Positions 53,468 through 62,190 of a stretch of DNA of 64,000 bases are shown here, in pieces. Location of the stretch: positions 124,001 through 188,000 of the forward strand of contig JAHHGX010000020.1 of assembly GCA_019359675.1 (NCBI GenBank), in the 5' to 3' direction. Made by a program: the position numbers and the translations under genes. The notes under the pieces were generated by a model, which ran no database searches, was not told where the DNA came from, and saw only the letters and a list, made by a program, of their open reading frames with translations. Origin of the DNA: Calothrix sp. FI2-JRJ7 (GTDB lineage: Bacteria; Cyanobacteriota; Cyanobacteriia; Cyanobacteriales; Nostocaceae). Every line of letters begins with the position of its first letter. Within the stretch, counting starts at the first letter, position 1.

Positions 53468-53976
53468 AACGCAGGATTTTTATTTGTGACTCTAATCAGA
53501 AAACGTAAGGCTTCGTTTACTGCTTGAGAGTTGGGAAACATTTCTGCAACATCTGCTTCTAAATGAACTGTCAATCCTTTAATACTAATCGGTTCACATC
53601 CCGATTTTTGTATTTTATTTATTTCCAAAACTTGATGTGACTGAAGTTTACTCTCACCTATAAGCTTTTGGGAATATGTTTCATTTACTTTATTAGCAAG
53701 AGATTCCCAACTACTGGCTTTTAGTTTCAAGTTATCTTTTGCTTCGCGTAATGTTTTAAACTTTTGTTTGAGAATCTCAACTGTATAAATATGAATTTTA
53801 GATGCCTGTGTTTGTTGATCAAGGTCTTCTCTTACCATCTCAACTACCTCATCTATAAGTTGCTCGTGATTTGCGGATATTTGGGCAGCGGCGCCTAAAA
53901 TACGCGAGGTTGCTTTTTTCTGTATCTCAGTCTCTTGTTTCAGTCTATCGGCAATATTACGGATTTGCTCTCCCAA
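53464..53976 (-). CDS. Coiled-coil protein of unknown function
   Basis: A protein of 170 residues, mostly helical and charged (IADRLKQETEIQKKATSRIL, EQLIDEVVEMVREDLDQQTQ), with no signal or membrane segment. The C-terminus FPNSQAVNEALRFLIRVTNK is a motif whose traces occur at two other places in this window (45711-45756 and 46418-46453). I do not recognise the family. It lies 68 bp behind parE but is probably separate. Confidence 0.65.
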   Translation of the reverse strand: MGEQIRNIADRLKQETEIQKKATSRILGAAAQISANHEQLIDEVVEMVREDLDQQTQASKIHIYTVEILKQKFKTLREAKDNLKLKASSWESLANKVNETYSQKLIGESKLQSHQVLEINKIQKSGCEPISIKGLTVHLEADVAEMFPNSQAVNEALRFLIRVTNKNPAL

Positions 53977-54044
53977 CTTCGGTTTGCCTTGAGTTTTTGT
54001 CGATGCGGGTTGGGGGTTCTTCTGATGGGAAGCGCATTACTATC

Positions 54045-54338
54045 TCATAAATCAAGAGCTGTATCAGTATCTTGACTTCTAAGAATTGCCATAATTTCAA
54101 CCACATCATTTTCAATGCGGTAGTAGATGCTATGCACCCCATACACACTGCGGCGGTAGCCAGTACGGATAAAATTTACTTCAGGGTATAAATAAGGCTG
54201 TGCAGCTATCTGTTCAAAGCGGTCAAAAAGTTGATTATAATATTTGTCAGCGGCTGCTTCACCCCATGTCTCAAAGCCATAAAAATAAATTTGCCGTAAG
54301 TCTTCCTTTGCCGCTTGCGTCAATTTATAATTAGCCAT
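54045..54338 (-). CDS. parE: ParE/RelE-type toxin
   Basis: A protein of 97 residues, MANYKLTQAAKEDLRQIYFY, then FDRFEQIAAQPYLYPEV, TGYRRSVYGVHSIYYRIEND and VEIMAILRSQD. This is the normal ParE pattern with the Arg-rich centre and the conserved R.Q/D end. The start overlaps the antitoxin stop by 8 bp. ParE toxins usually act on DNA gyrase. This one could also be a RelE-like RNase, but the ILRSQD ending favours ParE. Confidence 0.92.
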   Translation of the reverse strand: MANYKLTQAAKEDLRQIYFYGFETWGEAAADKYYNQLFDRFEQIAAQPYLYPEVNFIRTGYRRSVYGVHSIYYRIENDVVEIMAILRSQDTDTALDL

Positions 54339-54576
54339 TACTGTTCAGTTCTTTCTTAAATTCTGAAAGAATGGACTGGCGGTCAGGAGTGACAAAGCCG
54401 CTTTGCTCTGCATCAATTAGCCTTTTTTGGATTTCTTCAACTTCCTCTTGTTTGGCACGAGCCTTGCGTATCAGGTCATTTATCACATCGCTTTTGCTAG
54501 CGTACTCCTGACTCTCCACCTGTGCTTTTAACCAAGCATCATTTGGGGGTGTAAGTGAAATGCTTTGACGGGTCAT
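54331..54576 (-). CDS. parD: ParD-type antitoxin
   Basis: A protein of 81 residues from MTRQSISLTPPNDAWLK. The longer frame starting nine codons earlier begins with non-conserved residues. The N-terminus is a ribbon-helix-helix (SISLTPPND, SKSDVINDLIRKARAKQEE). The rest is a toxin-binding tail (QSGFVTPDRQSILSEFKKEL). It lies upstream of and overlaps parE and should repress its own operon. Confidence 0.92.
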   Translation of the reverse strand: MTRQSISLTPPNDAWLKAQVESQEYASKSDVINDLIRKARAKQEEVEEIQKRLIDAEQSGFVTPDRQSILSEFKKELNSNG

Positions 54577-54603
54577 AATCTTTCTTTTGAACATCTGGTG
54601 CAA

Positions 54604-55042
54604 TTATACACCACATTTACACCAGATTTTTAGAAACGAAAATTTTTGAAGCTAGAGGCGCGAAATTGATAATCACCGCTATGTAACAGCTACGAAAATA
54701 TACTGGTGCCTCGGTATGCAACTATCATCGATCATAGTCGCGGGTTAATTGCTGGACGACATACCTATCGCCACTTGTGGAGCGAATAATTTCACCGTAT
54801 TTTCCGTAAAGACTAAAGTAAATGTTGTAGAAACTAGTAACAAATCAAACAATTCTATAAAGTAAAATATATGCAATTCAATTCTAAGCGCACTGCACAA
54901 TTAATTTTATTCTGTAAAAAGGGGTTTAAAACCCCATCCCCTACGGGTTGCTTGTTTTGCGTTGGGGTTTAAATCCCCATTGCAAAACATAATTGCGTTC
55001 ACGTTAACGAAGTTATCCCGAAGGGTAGTGTACCGAAGCTAA
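54604..55042. other. Intergenic region with palindromic repeats
   Basis: Holds GGGGTTTAAAACCCC (54920-54934), a second hairpin made from GTTTTGCGTTGGGGTTTAAA and TCCCCATTGCAAAAC (54955-54986), and the GTTAACGAAGTTATCCCGAA segment shared with other dispersed repeats. No gene is seen. Confidence 0.65.
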
Positions 55043-55068
55043 TTGCGAATTGCGAATTGCGAATTGTT
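55040..55068. repeat. Heptanucleotide tandem repeat (AATTGCG)
   Basis: Three to four copies of AATTGCG, a class of short tandem repeat typical of filamentous cyanobacteria. It overlaps the proposed 5' end of the next gene. Confidence 0.85.
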
Positions 55069-55435
55069 AACTGTGGCTGGTATATGCTCACTTTCTCTTT
55101 CTTTTACACAAACTGCTCAAGCGCAACAAATTCGTAATTTATGTAGAAGTCAGGAAAGTTCATTTATTATAGCCCAAACAAAGAATTTTTTGGTAAGTAT
55201 TTGCGGCAGTGGAGATTCAGCACTTACTTATGTAGGTTTAGACAGAAAGACTGGTAAAGCTATACGTCTACCTTTAACTGTAGATGGTTCTAAAAATAGA
55301 GGAAGATATTTTGAAGCTGTCAGTGGTGAATATAAATATGATGTTTCTGTCCCTGGCGGAAAAAATGGAACCTTAACTGTGAGAAGAAATAATAGTGTAA
55401 TTCTGCGTCAAGCATTAGTTCAACAACTTTACTAA
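55043..55435 (+). CDS. Small exported protein of unknown function
   Basis: The frame gives 130 residues from a TTG inside the heptanucleotide repeat, but the true start is unsure: a TTG at 55064 or the GTG at 55073 gives a more normal signal peptide (VAGICSLSLSFTQTAQAQ). The mature part (QQIRNLCRSQESSFIIAQTK, NGTLTVRRNNSVILRQALVQ) has two Cys and no recognised domain. The repeat may have replaced the natural 5' end, so expression is uncertain. Confidence 0.6.
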   Translation: MRIANCELLTVAGICSLSLSFTQTAQAQQIRNLCRSQESSFIIAQTKNFLVSICGSGDSALTYVGLDRKTGKAIRLPLTVDGSKNRGRYFEAVSGEYKYDVSVPGGKNGTLTVRRNNSVILRQALVQQLY

Positions 55436-55559
55436 GATTAAATGTAACTCTATAAAAGGCGCCTGCTACTTTATAAAGCATCATAAATTTAATTTATATG
55501 GCGCCTTTTCCCAAGGTACGCTAATTTAAATACAGGCTTTGTCTAATAGTGCGTTAACT

Positions 55560-55853
55560 ATGTCAGAAATTATTACTGCTGTCTACTCTAATGGAATGCT
55601 GCACCCCCAAAGTCCTTTGTCTTTAACTGATGGGCAAACTGTGCGACTGCAAGTTTTGATGGAAGAATCATCTTCATATGCCGAAAAAATAATTCAGTCC
55701 CTAGTAGCAGCGGGACTGGTCACTCCTCCTCAACATAAGAGCGATGTTGAGCCAGTAAGAGAAGAAGCATGGCGTGAACTGACCCAGAGACTTACGGCAT
55801 CAGGAGGCAAGCCGCTCTCCGAAATCATTATTGAAGAACGAGGTTCAATGTGA
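55560..55853 (+). CDS. DUF104/AF2212-like antitoxin
   Basis: A protein of 97 residues from MSEIITAVYSNGMLHPQSPL, the beta-strand start typical of the AF2212-like antitoxin family, followed by LTDGQTVRLQVLMEE. The C-terminal part (EEAWRELTQRLTASGGKPLS) probably binds the toxin. The ATG TGA at its end overlaps the GTG start of the PIN-domain gene, so the pair is tightly coupled. Confidence 0.85.
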   Translation: MSEIITAVYSNGMLHPQSPLSLTDGQTVRLQVLMEESSSYAEKIIQSLVAAGLVTPPQHKSDVEPVREEAWRELTQRLTASGGKPLSEIIIEERGSM

Positions 55854-56314
55854 CCGCTTACTTCGTAGATAGCAGCGCCCTCGTAAAACGGTACGTGCCG
55901 GAAACTGGTAGTACCTGGATACAAGCGCTCTCGGCGCCCCAAGAGAGTAACTTATTATTTATTACCCGAATTACTTGGGTAGAAGTCTTGAGTGCGTTAG
56001 CGAGAAGAGAACGGGAAGGTACTTTGACTTCCGCCGACAAAGCCTTGATTATTCAAAGGTTTCGCTTTGACCTAAATAATCAGTACCAAGTTATTGAACT
56101 CGATGCCAAACTAGCAGAAACTGCGGGTCAACTGGTCGGGCAGTATCCTTTACGCGCTTATGATGCTATGCAGCTGGCATCAGTGGTAAAAATTCAACCC
56201 GTTTTCTCCACTGAGCAATCCATCTCCTTGATTTTTCTTACATCTGACGACCGTCTGAGTACTATTGCTCAAGCTCTTGGGTTACTAACTGATAATCCTA
56301 ATTATCATCCTTGA
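55850..56314 (+). CDS. vapC: VapC-like PIN-domain toxin
   Basis: A protein of 154 residues starting at GTG. The PIN acidic residues are in YFVDSSALVKRYV, WVEVLSAL, LRAYDAMQLAS and FLTSDDRLSTIAQALGL. All four are in place, so it should be an active Mg-dependent ribonuclease. It is cognate to the antitoxin directly upstream (start overlaps stop). Confidence 0.9.
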   Translation: MTAYFVDSSALVKRYVPETGSTWIQALSAPQESNLLFITRITWVEVLSALARREREGTLTSADKALIIQRFRFDLNNQYQVIELDAKLAETAGQLVGQYPLRAYDAMQLASVVKIQPVFSTEQSISLIFLTSDDRLSTIAQALGLLTDNPNYHP

Positions 56315-56447
56315 GCGGTGTTAACAATAATCGGTTACACGACACAGGCGCCTACACTGGCAAAAAAAAAGTAGATGTTGTGCAATCCGCGTTGGCGCCG
56401 TCTCAAAATGTTATAACAACTATTATAACGTAATAGTAATATTGGGT

Positions 56448-56780
56448 ATGACAAGTAAAAATTACCGAGTAACTCATGCAAAAGTTGGCAATCAACATGG
56501 ATTTCGCTTACCAAACGCTTTCTTCAAAGATTTTCCGCATTTAGCAGAAGCATCTGGTTATTTAGAGGTTGTATCACAAAACACTTTGTTAATTCGTTTG
56601 GATACAGAAGATGTAGAATCAGACGAAGAAGAAAGTTTGATGATGAGTCTATTTCTCGATTTTTTAATGAAAGATATAATTGAAAATCCATCAAAGCTAG
56701 TTCCCTACACTCAACAAACGAGTGACTATATGGATAATTTATTAGCTGATGTAACAATTGATGAAGATGAAGATGAATGA
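56448..56780 (+). CDS. AbrB/MazE-like protein, apparently without a toxin partner
   Basis: A protein of 110 residues from MTSKNYRVTHAKVGNQHGFR. The N-terminus is a SpoVT-AbrB-like swapped hairpin (VGNQHGFRLPNAFFKDFP, GYLEVVSQNTLLIRLD). The C-terminal half is acidic. Such proteins are antitoxins or DNA-binding regulators. No toxin follows within 110 bp on this strand, so it may be solitary or a relic. Confidence 0.65.
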   Translation: MTSKNYRVTHAKVGNQHGFRLPNAFFKDFPHLAEASGYLEVVSQNTLLIRLDTEDVESDEEESLMMSLFLDFLMKDIIENPSKLVPYTQQTSDYMDNLLADVTIDEDEDE

Positions 56781-56894
56781 GTTCAACTAATTTTAACGGC
56801 TGGAAAATATTCTTTCATCTGCAAAGGTTTTACTGAGAAATTATATGCATTTTTATATAATTTAAAATGATATGTAGGGTAAAAATTTCTCCAA

Positions 56895-57137
56895 TTAATT
56901 ATAGTTGAGATTATTCGTCAGCCTAAAATATTTGGGATTTTTATATCCTTCCCAATAACTTCTAATCTCAGCAACAATGTATTCACCTTCTACCCAAGTT
57001 TTTATTTTACACCGACCCTTTTCTATTATTCCCGCAGTTGTTCCTATATGAAAGGAACTAATTATATTCCGAACTGCTTGTCCCTGTGCAGTACTTGGTG
57101 GTAAGACCGCGAATAACAGGATTATAGATGCAACCAA
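56895..57137 (-). CDS. Short exported protein, doubtful
   Basis: The frame of 80 residues begins at TTG with a signal-like stretch (ASIILLFAVLPPSTAQGQ). The mature segment AVRNIISSFHIGTTAGIIEK and a single Cys follow. An ATG further up runs into a stop. No family is recognised. It could be a real small secreted protein or a chance frame. Confidence 0.4.
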   Translation of the reverse strand: MVASIILLFAVLPPSTAQGQAVRNIISSFHIGTTAGIIEKGRCKIKTWVEGEYIVAEIRSYWEGYKNPKYFRLTNNLNYN

Positions 57138-57469
57138 AGCTTTTACTCATCTCATCTTCTGTATACAATATTTTATTTTACATTTTAAATACGTAGTTAG
57201 ATAAGCTGGTTAAGTATATATGTTGATTTAACTTGATATCAGCAATATGCCTATTTCAAAAACAAAAGCTACTTTTTTAGACTGAACTCCTCCTATGCTG
57301 ATGTACTAAGCAGCCCTTCAGGTACTTTGTGTCTCTGTGATAAAAATAATAATTTATGCCACTGCACAGACTATAAGCCTGTGCCACAACCCATCAAAAC
57401 AACCGAAAAAAGTCCCTCTCCGCTTCGGAGAGGGACAGACTTTGGCATTTGCCAAAGTCAGGGAGAGGT
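57138..57469. other. Intergenic region downstream of ileS
   Basis: Contains an inverted member of the CTGTGCAGT / ACACAAAG repeat (57325-57385) and the ileS terminator hairpin. There is no gene. Confidence 0.6.
57404..57436 (-). terminator. Intrinsic terminator of ileS
   Basis: An 11-bp perfect stem GTCCCTCTCCG / CGGAGAGGGAC with a CTT loop. On the minus strand it is followed by TTTTTTCGG, a classic intrinsic terminator about 35 bases after the ileS stop. A second small hairpin, ACTTTGGCATTTGCCAAAGT, precedes it (57438-57459). Confidence 0.88.
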
Positions 57470-60337
57470 CTAAAATTCCCCAGCTAATGCGCTAACACAG
57501 CGTTCACACAATAATGGGTCTTCCTGCGACTCTCCGACGTAGGTTGAATAATTCCAGCAGCGGTCACATTTTTCCCCTTCTGCATCAACTACTCCAATAC
57601 CCCAGTTATCAGATATTGAATTATACTTCAAGCCTTCTAGTTGTTGTGCTGAATCTAACACTGTTGCTTGCGAGGTGATAAACAAATACCTCAATTCGTC
57701 GATACCATTTGTATCTATTTCCAGTGTTCTTACTGCATCACGTAGTTGTTCATCAGTTACGTAAAGTAACACCTTTGCTTCTAAGGATGAACCAATTTGT
57801 TTATCAACGCGCGCTTGTTCCAGCACTTTATTAACATCATTGCGGATGTCGCGCATTTTTTCCCAGAATGTTGCTAATTCGGGATTTTCCCATTTGTTAT
57901 CTAGCTTCACCCAACCAGCTTCAAACACTGATTTGTATGGTGTTTTGTAAGGAAGGAATTGCCAGATATCTTCGGCAAGGTGACATAGTACAGGTGCTAT
58001 TGCGCGCGTCAGGTTATCCAATGCATAGTACAACACTGTTTGACAGCTACGGCGCCTAAAACCATCGGGTGTACTGATATATAGTCTATCTTTGGCGATA
58101 TCTATATAAAAGCTGGATAAATCAACAACGCAAAAGTTTTGCACTGTTTGGAAGAAGCGGAAAAATTGGAAAGTATCAAAAGCGTCTGTTACTTCTTTAA
58201 ATACTTCTGTCATCCGGTGCAGCATGTAACGGTCAACTGCGGGTAGTTTATCTAGGGGAACTAAATGTTTCTCTGGGTCAAAGTCATGCAAGTTACCTAA
58301 TAATACCCGCGCGGTGTTACGGATTTTTCCGCGTATATCTCCCAATTGCTTGATGATATTTTTACCGATACGCTGGTCGCTCGTATAATCAACCGATGAT
58401 GCCCATAATCTTAAAACATCGGCGCCATATGGTGGTTCTTCTTTCTGATTTTTACCACCCTCGATAACAACATTCGGGTCAAGCACGTTACCAAGCGATT
58501 TACTCATCTTGAAACCTTTTTCATCAAGAGTAAATCCGTGAGTTAAAACTATTTTATATGGCGCCCGGTCATGTACGGCAACGCTAGTTAATAAACTCGA
58601 TTGGAACCATCCCCGGTGTTGGTCGGAACCTTCTAAATACATTTCTACAGGATAATGTAACTCATCCCGCTGTTCGGCAACTGCTGCCCACGATGAACCA
58701 GAGTCAAACCATACGTCCATCGTATCGGTTCCTTTGCGGTATCGGCGCCCGTTATTACGATACTGTTCAGGTAATAATTCCTCAACCGATAATTCCCACC
58801 ATACATCTGAACCTTTTTCTGCGATGATTTTTTGAACGTAGTTGATGGTTTCCTCGTTCAATAAAGGTTCGTTTGTTTCTTCATCGTAGAATACAGGGAT
58901 AGGAACACCCCAATTACGCTGACGTGAGATACACCAGTCCGAACGGTCGGCTACCATTGGTGTAATACGATTTTCACCTTGTGCAGGTATCCAGCGCACT
59001 TCGGAGATGGCTTTGAGTGCTTCGTCACGAAACCCTTCTACCGATGCAAACCATTGTTCGGTCGCGCGGAATATAGTCGGTTTTTTGGTTCTCCAGTCGT
59101 AAGGATATTTATGTTGATATGGTTCTTCTTTTAATAAAGAACCAGCTTGTGTCAAAGCATCGATAACCGCTTGGTTGCCATCACCAAGTACATTCAAACC
59201 GGCAAACTGTCCAGCCTCAGCAGTAAAATTACCACCATCATCGACTGGCGCCAAGATAGGTAAACCATAACGTTGCCCAACTATATAATCTTCTTGACCA
59301 TGACCAGGCGCCGTATGTACTAATCCTGTACCAGATTCAGTAGTGATATAATCTCCCCCTATGATTACTGGACTTTCACGGTCATATAAAGGATGTTTGT
59401 AAGTAGAATGTTCTAATTCTTTCCCTTTAACAGTGGTTTTTACTGTTAGTTGTGTGCTGAGAGTCGTTGATAAACGTTCTACTAAATCATTTGCAACGAT
59501 TATATATTTGAAATTGATACCTTCGAGTGGCGCCTCAACAACTGCATAATCCAAATCTGGGTTTACAGCAACAGCCAAATTAGCAGGTATCGTCCAAGGT
59601 GTGGTCGTCCAGATAGCTACACCTAAATCAGGTAAATACTCGCTAAACTTATCCTTTACTGCATCCGATAAACTCGTCATTGGGAACGCAGCATACAAAG
59701 ACCGGGAAGTATGTCCCTCTGGATATTCCAACTCAGCTTCAGCCAAAGCAGTCCTCGAACTAGGACTCCAGTTTACAGGCTTCAACCCTCTATATATATA
59801 TCCCTTCAAAACCATCTGCCCAAATACACCGATTTGTGCAGCTTCATATTCAGGCGCCATCGTTAAATACGGGTGTTCCCAATCACCCCATACACCGTAG
59901 CGCTTAAAACCTTTACGCTGCTCATCAACTGCTTGCAGAGCAAACTCTTTCGCCTTTTGTCTTAGTTTTAAAGGTGTTAATTCCTGACGTTCTGCTTGTT
60001 TCATATTTTGCAGAACCTTAAGTTCGATAGGCAACCCGTGGCAGTCCCAACCCGGTACATAACGAACTTTACGACCTTGTAAAAGCTGATAGCGATTTAT
60101 GATATCTTTGAGAATTTTATTTAAAGCGTGACCTACATGCAGCGAACCGTTTGCGTAGGGTGGTCCATCGTGCAGTATAAATAATTCGCCTGGGTTCTCT
60201 TCTGAGAGGCGCCCGTATATGTTGTTATCTTCCCAAAACTTCTGTATTTCAGGCTCTCGCTTCACCGCATTCGCGCGCATGTCAAATTTCGTTTGCGGCA
60301 GATTTACTGTGTCTTTGTAACTTTTTGCTTCTGTCAC
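57470..60337 (-). CDS. ileS: Isoleucyl-tRNA synthetase
   Basis: A protein of 955 residues, normal for bacterial IleS. The ATP-binding motif is DGPPYANGSLHVGHALNKIL (HVGH) and the second is GFKMSKSLGN (KMSKS). The editing domain lies at ~190-400 with TTTPWTIPANLAVAVNP and GTGLVHTAPGHGQEDY. The C-terminal zinc finger is CDRCWNYSTYVG...LCERCVSAL, as in the bacterial (type 1) form. It charges tRNA-Ile with isoleucine in the cytosol. It has its own terminator and is the main housekeeping gene here. Confidence 0.98.
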   Translation of the reverse strand: MTEAKSYKDTVNLPQTKFDMRANAVKREPEIQKFWEDNNIYGRLSEENPGELFILHDGPPYANGSLHVGHALNKILKDIINRYQLLQGRKVRYVPGWDCHGLPIELKVLQNMKQAERQELTPLKLRQKAKEFALQAVDEQRKGFKRYGVWGDWEHPYLTMAPEYEAAQIGVFGQMVLKGYIYRGLKPVNWSPSSRTALAEAELEYPEGHTSRSLYAAFPMTSLSDAVKDKFSEYLPDLGVAIWTTTPWTIPANLAVAVNPDLDYAVVEAPLEGINFKYIIVANDLVERLSTTLSTQLTVKTTVKGKELEHSTYKHPLYDRESPVIIGGDYITTESGTGLVHTAPGHGQEDYIVGQRYGLPILAPVDDGGNFTAEAGQFAGLNVLGDGNQAVIDALTQAGSLLKEEPYQHKYPYDWRTKKPTIFRATEQWFASVEGFRDEALKAISEVRWIPAQGENRITPMVADRSDWCISRQRNWGVPIPVFYDEETNEPLLNEETINYVQKIIAEKGSDVWWELSVEELLPEQYRNNGRRYRKGTDTMDVWFDSGSSWAAVAEQRDELHYPVEMYLEGSDQHRGWFQSSLLTSVAVHDRAPYKIVLTHGFTLDEKGFKMSKSLGNVLDPNVVIEGGKNQKEEPPYGADVLRLWASSVDYTSDQRIGKNIIKQLGDIRGKIRNTARVLLGNLHDFDPEKHLVPLDKLPAVDRYMLHRMTEVFKEVTDAFDTFQFFRFFQTVQNFCVVDLSSFYIDIAKDRLYISTPDGFRRRSCQTVLYYALDNLTRAIAPVLCHLAEDIWQFLPYKTPYKSVFEAGWVKLDNKWENPELATFWEKMRDIRNDVNKVLEQARVDKQIGSSLEAKVLLYVTDEQLRDAVRTLEIDTNGIDELRYLFITSQATVLDSAQQLEGLKYNSISDNWGIGVVDAEGEKCDRCWNYSTYVGESQEDPLLCERCVSALAGEF

Positions 60338-60748
60338 TGTACTAATTGCTTGGATTTATATAGGGTCAGATTTTCACTATTATCGTTGGAAATGTGGGGA
60401 GTGGGAGATATTCTAATGGGAATAATGTCCATATGTTTGTACCGCGAGCGATTTGGGATTATTGTAGCATGAGTGTAGCATATTGGCAACGGATGCAACG
60501 GATGTAACGGATGGGCTGTAGGTTGGGTGGAGGCTTTGCGTTCACGCAGTGTGCCGTTATCCGAAGGATATCCCGAAGGGTAGCCGCAACCCAACGATGA
60601 TGATTTAGTATTTAGGTTACGGCGCCTGATATTGTGTGTATTGAATCGCGCAGCACGGGAGTAAAATAATCATGTGTTATTTATTGCTGACCATCTGAAG
60701 TATAGAAACGCTAGAATAGTCCTAAAACTACAAGATTTATTCGGAAAA
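60338..60748. other. Intergenic region upstream of ileS with repeats
   Basis: Holds GGATGCAACGGATGTAACGG tandem units (60491-60513), a dispersed hairpin (60518-60597) and a GGCGCC (60623). The ileS promoter should lie in 60340-60480. The minus-strand frame here is built from the hairpin. Confidence 0.55.
60518..60597. repeat. Dispersed hairpin repeat of the GTAGGTTGGGT family
   Basis: GTAGGTTGGGTGGAGGCTTT at the left matches 5903. The right arm is AACCCAACG with the ATCCCGAAGGGTAG segment between. It is a third copy of the family. Confidence 0.8.
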
Positions 60749-60994
60749 ATGCCAGCTATTGTCAAACTACAACTCTCATTGGAAGCTTTTGCAGAAGCAA
60801 TATCTTCCCTTAATTTAGAAGAAAAACGCCAACTTCAAGAGATAATTGAGCAACAAATTTTTGAAGCTGAAGAAGCACTGTACTCAGACGATGTAGAAAC
60901 ACAGGCGGAAATTCAAGCAGTTCGTGCTGAGTATGCAGTTGGAGAATATGCGACTATGGATGAATATCTTGCTAAACGTTTAAATCAGGAATAA
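60749..60994 (+). CDS. Putative antitoxin preceding a RelE-type toxin
   Basis: A protein of 81 residues from MPAIVKLQLSLEAFAEAISS. The longer frame from 60674 has an unlikely leader. It is helical and acidic (LNLEEKRQLQEIIEQQIFEA), ending ATMDEYLAKRLNQE. This is a pattern of cyanobacterial antitoxins that sit ahead of RelE toxins. The stop overlaps the toxin start (TAATG). Its partner is truncated, so it may be free of its usual role. Confidence 0.7.
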   Translation: MPAIVKLQLSLEAFAEAISSLNLEEKRQLQEIIEQQIFEAEEALYSDDVETQAEIQAVRAEYAVGEYATMDEYLAKRLNQE

Positions 60995-61218
60995 TGAGTT
61001 ATACTGTCGTTATTTCAAAGTCAGTACAAAAGCAGATAGACGACTTGCCAAATGATGTTAAGGAGCGCGTTGTTGAAAAAATCCAAAATCTTGCTTCCGA
61101 ACCACGTCCTGCTGGAGTCGTCAAATTGAAAGGTTCTGATAACGAGTATCGTATCCGTGTTGGTGATTATAGAGTTCGCTATGACTGCTTCTGGATAACG
61201 CATCAAAAAATTAATTAA
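60994..61218 (+). pseudogene. RelE-type toxin, C-terminus lost
   Basis: The first ~63 residues are a normal RelE toxin (YTVVISKSVQKQIDDLPNDV, SDNEYRIRVGDYRVRY). After RVRY the family continues with a strand and an HRxDVY end. Here it reads DCFWITHQKIN and stops. Those last bases are the reverse strand of another toxin fragment (61185-61294), so a join has removed the active C-terminus. Confidence 0.8.
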
Positions 61219-61294
61219 GGTTTGCACCTCGTCTAAATACTCAAGTTCTAATCCTTTGTTTTGCCCTTGGTAATAAGCAGTTAGGGTTGCTCCT
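61185..61294 (-). pseudogene. ParE/RelE toxin fragment
   Basis: On the minus strand the frame reads LTAYYQGQNKGLELEYLDEV, QTLINFLMRYPEA. This matches the middle of ParE-like toxins (YY..Q..GL...FLDEV...L....YPEA). It has no start and is cut at about 61185, where the plus-strand RelE sequence begins. It is a relic joined tail-to-tail with its neighbour. Confidence 0.65.
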
Positions 61295-61390
61295 TGTCAA
61301 GTCGGCGCCATCCAATAGTCTTAAGTTCATCAAAGGACAGGGAAAAAAGTTTTTATCCCCGTCATCAATACAATCGCTTAATTCTCAGTT

Positions 61391-61744
61391 TCAATTGAGG
61401 TCTTGCTTACCAAATCCCTTACTAAATCCCCGGCGAAGTATTTTGTTAATAGGTAGTTCGGTAAAACGTGAATACTTAACTGCGGCGGTAGGGGGATAAT
61501 CCGCCGACACTGCAATTAGTCCAACTCTTACATCTTCAAAATAAATAAAACCGCCAATACGTCCTCCTGCTTGGAACGGTCCATGAAAAAATTTATGCTC
61601 TGGAATATACATTGTGAGGTCGTGATTAATCTTTACTTTCTTACCAAACATTTCCTGACAAGTCGTGCGGACAACAGTATCTAGATGTTCATTGTGAACA
61701 CGTCCACCAACCTCAATGAATTCTGGATGGTACCATCTGATATA
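61391..61744 (-). pseudogene. C-terminal fragment of an unrecognised protein
   Basis: An open frame of about 117 codons without a good start. It is blocked upstream by a TGA at 61745 and contains one internal ATG at 61651. The residues (WYHPEFIEVGGRVHNEHLDT, GPFQAGGRIGGFIYFEDVRV, SADYPPTAAVKYSRFTELPI) look like real protein but match nothing I can name. At its 5' side it meets an antitoxin fragment of opposite strand. It is treated as a relic. Confidence 0.45.
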
Positions 61745-61882
61745 TCAGAAAGTCGTGTAATTGTTACGTTTTTGGAGGTTCAACCTGTCAAGGGTACTTC
61801 ACAAAATATGTACTTCGGTATGTTGTCTACTTCAAATCAACAATCAACTGAGGAAGATTTTAAAATAGCAGAAGCTCTCTAA
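61727..61882 (+). pseudogene. 3' fragment of an antitoxin gene
   Basis: The frame VPSDISESRVIVTFLEVQPV then YFGMLSTSNQQSTEEDFKIA resembles the C-terminal half of a cyanobacterial antitoxin family (RVIVTFLE...FGM...S.EEDFK.AE) usually followed by a PIN toxin. The N-terminal half is replaced by unrelated sequence, and no toxin follows. Confidence 0.5.
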
Positions 61883-61917
61883 ATTTTTATATTGGCTTAA
61901 TACTATTTTACATTTGA

Positions 61918-62190
61918 TTAGGGAAAAATTCTATAAATGTCTTTGCGGTGTGCAACTCTTTGACAAATTAACGTGTGTACATCCTTGTCAACGCTAATAC
62001 CTATCCTGTAATTACCCACACGAATTTTGTATTTATCGTCATACCCCTTCATTTTTTCTAGACATCCTATATCAAAAGGATTTTCTGACTCTAGTTCTTG
62101 AAAAACAATTAGCTCTATTTTAGCTTGAATATCTTCTGGTAAATCTGCTAGGTCTTTCAGAAATCTTTTTGTATACTCAACTTTCCACAT
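61918..62190 (-). CDS. RelE-type toxin
   Basis: A protein of 90 residues, WKVEYTKRFLKDLADLPEDI, then YDDKYKIRVGNYRIGISVDK and the complete end CQRVAHRKDIYRIFP with HRKDIY. All RelE-family landmarks are present, in contrast to the copy at 60994. It overlaps its antitoxin by 14 bp. It probably cleaves mRNA on the ribosome. Confidence 0.9.
   Translation of the reverse strand: MWKVEYTKRFLKDLADLPEDIQAKIELIVFQELESENPFDIGCLEKMKGYDDKYKIRVGNYRIGISVDKDVHTLICQRVAHRKDIYRIFP

Noticed and set aside
60334..60594. Minus-strand 86-codon ORF upstream of ileS
   Set aside because: Its first half is the dispersed hairpin repeat and the rest is AT-rich promoter DNA.
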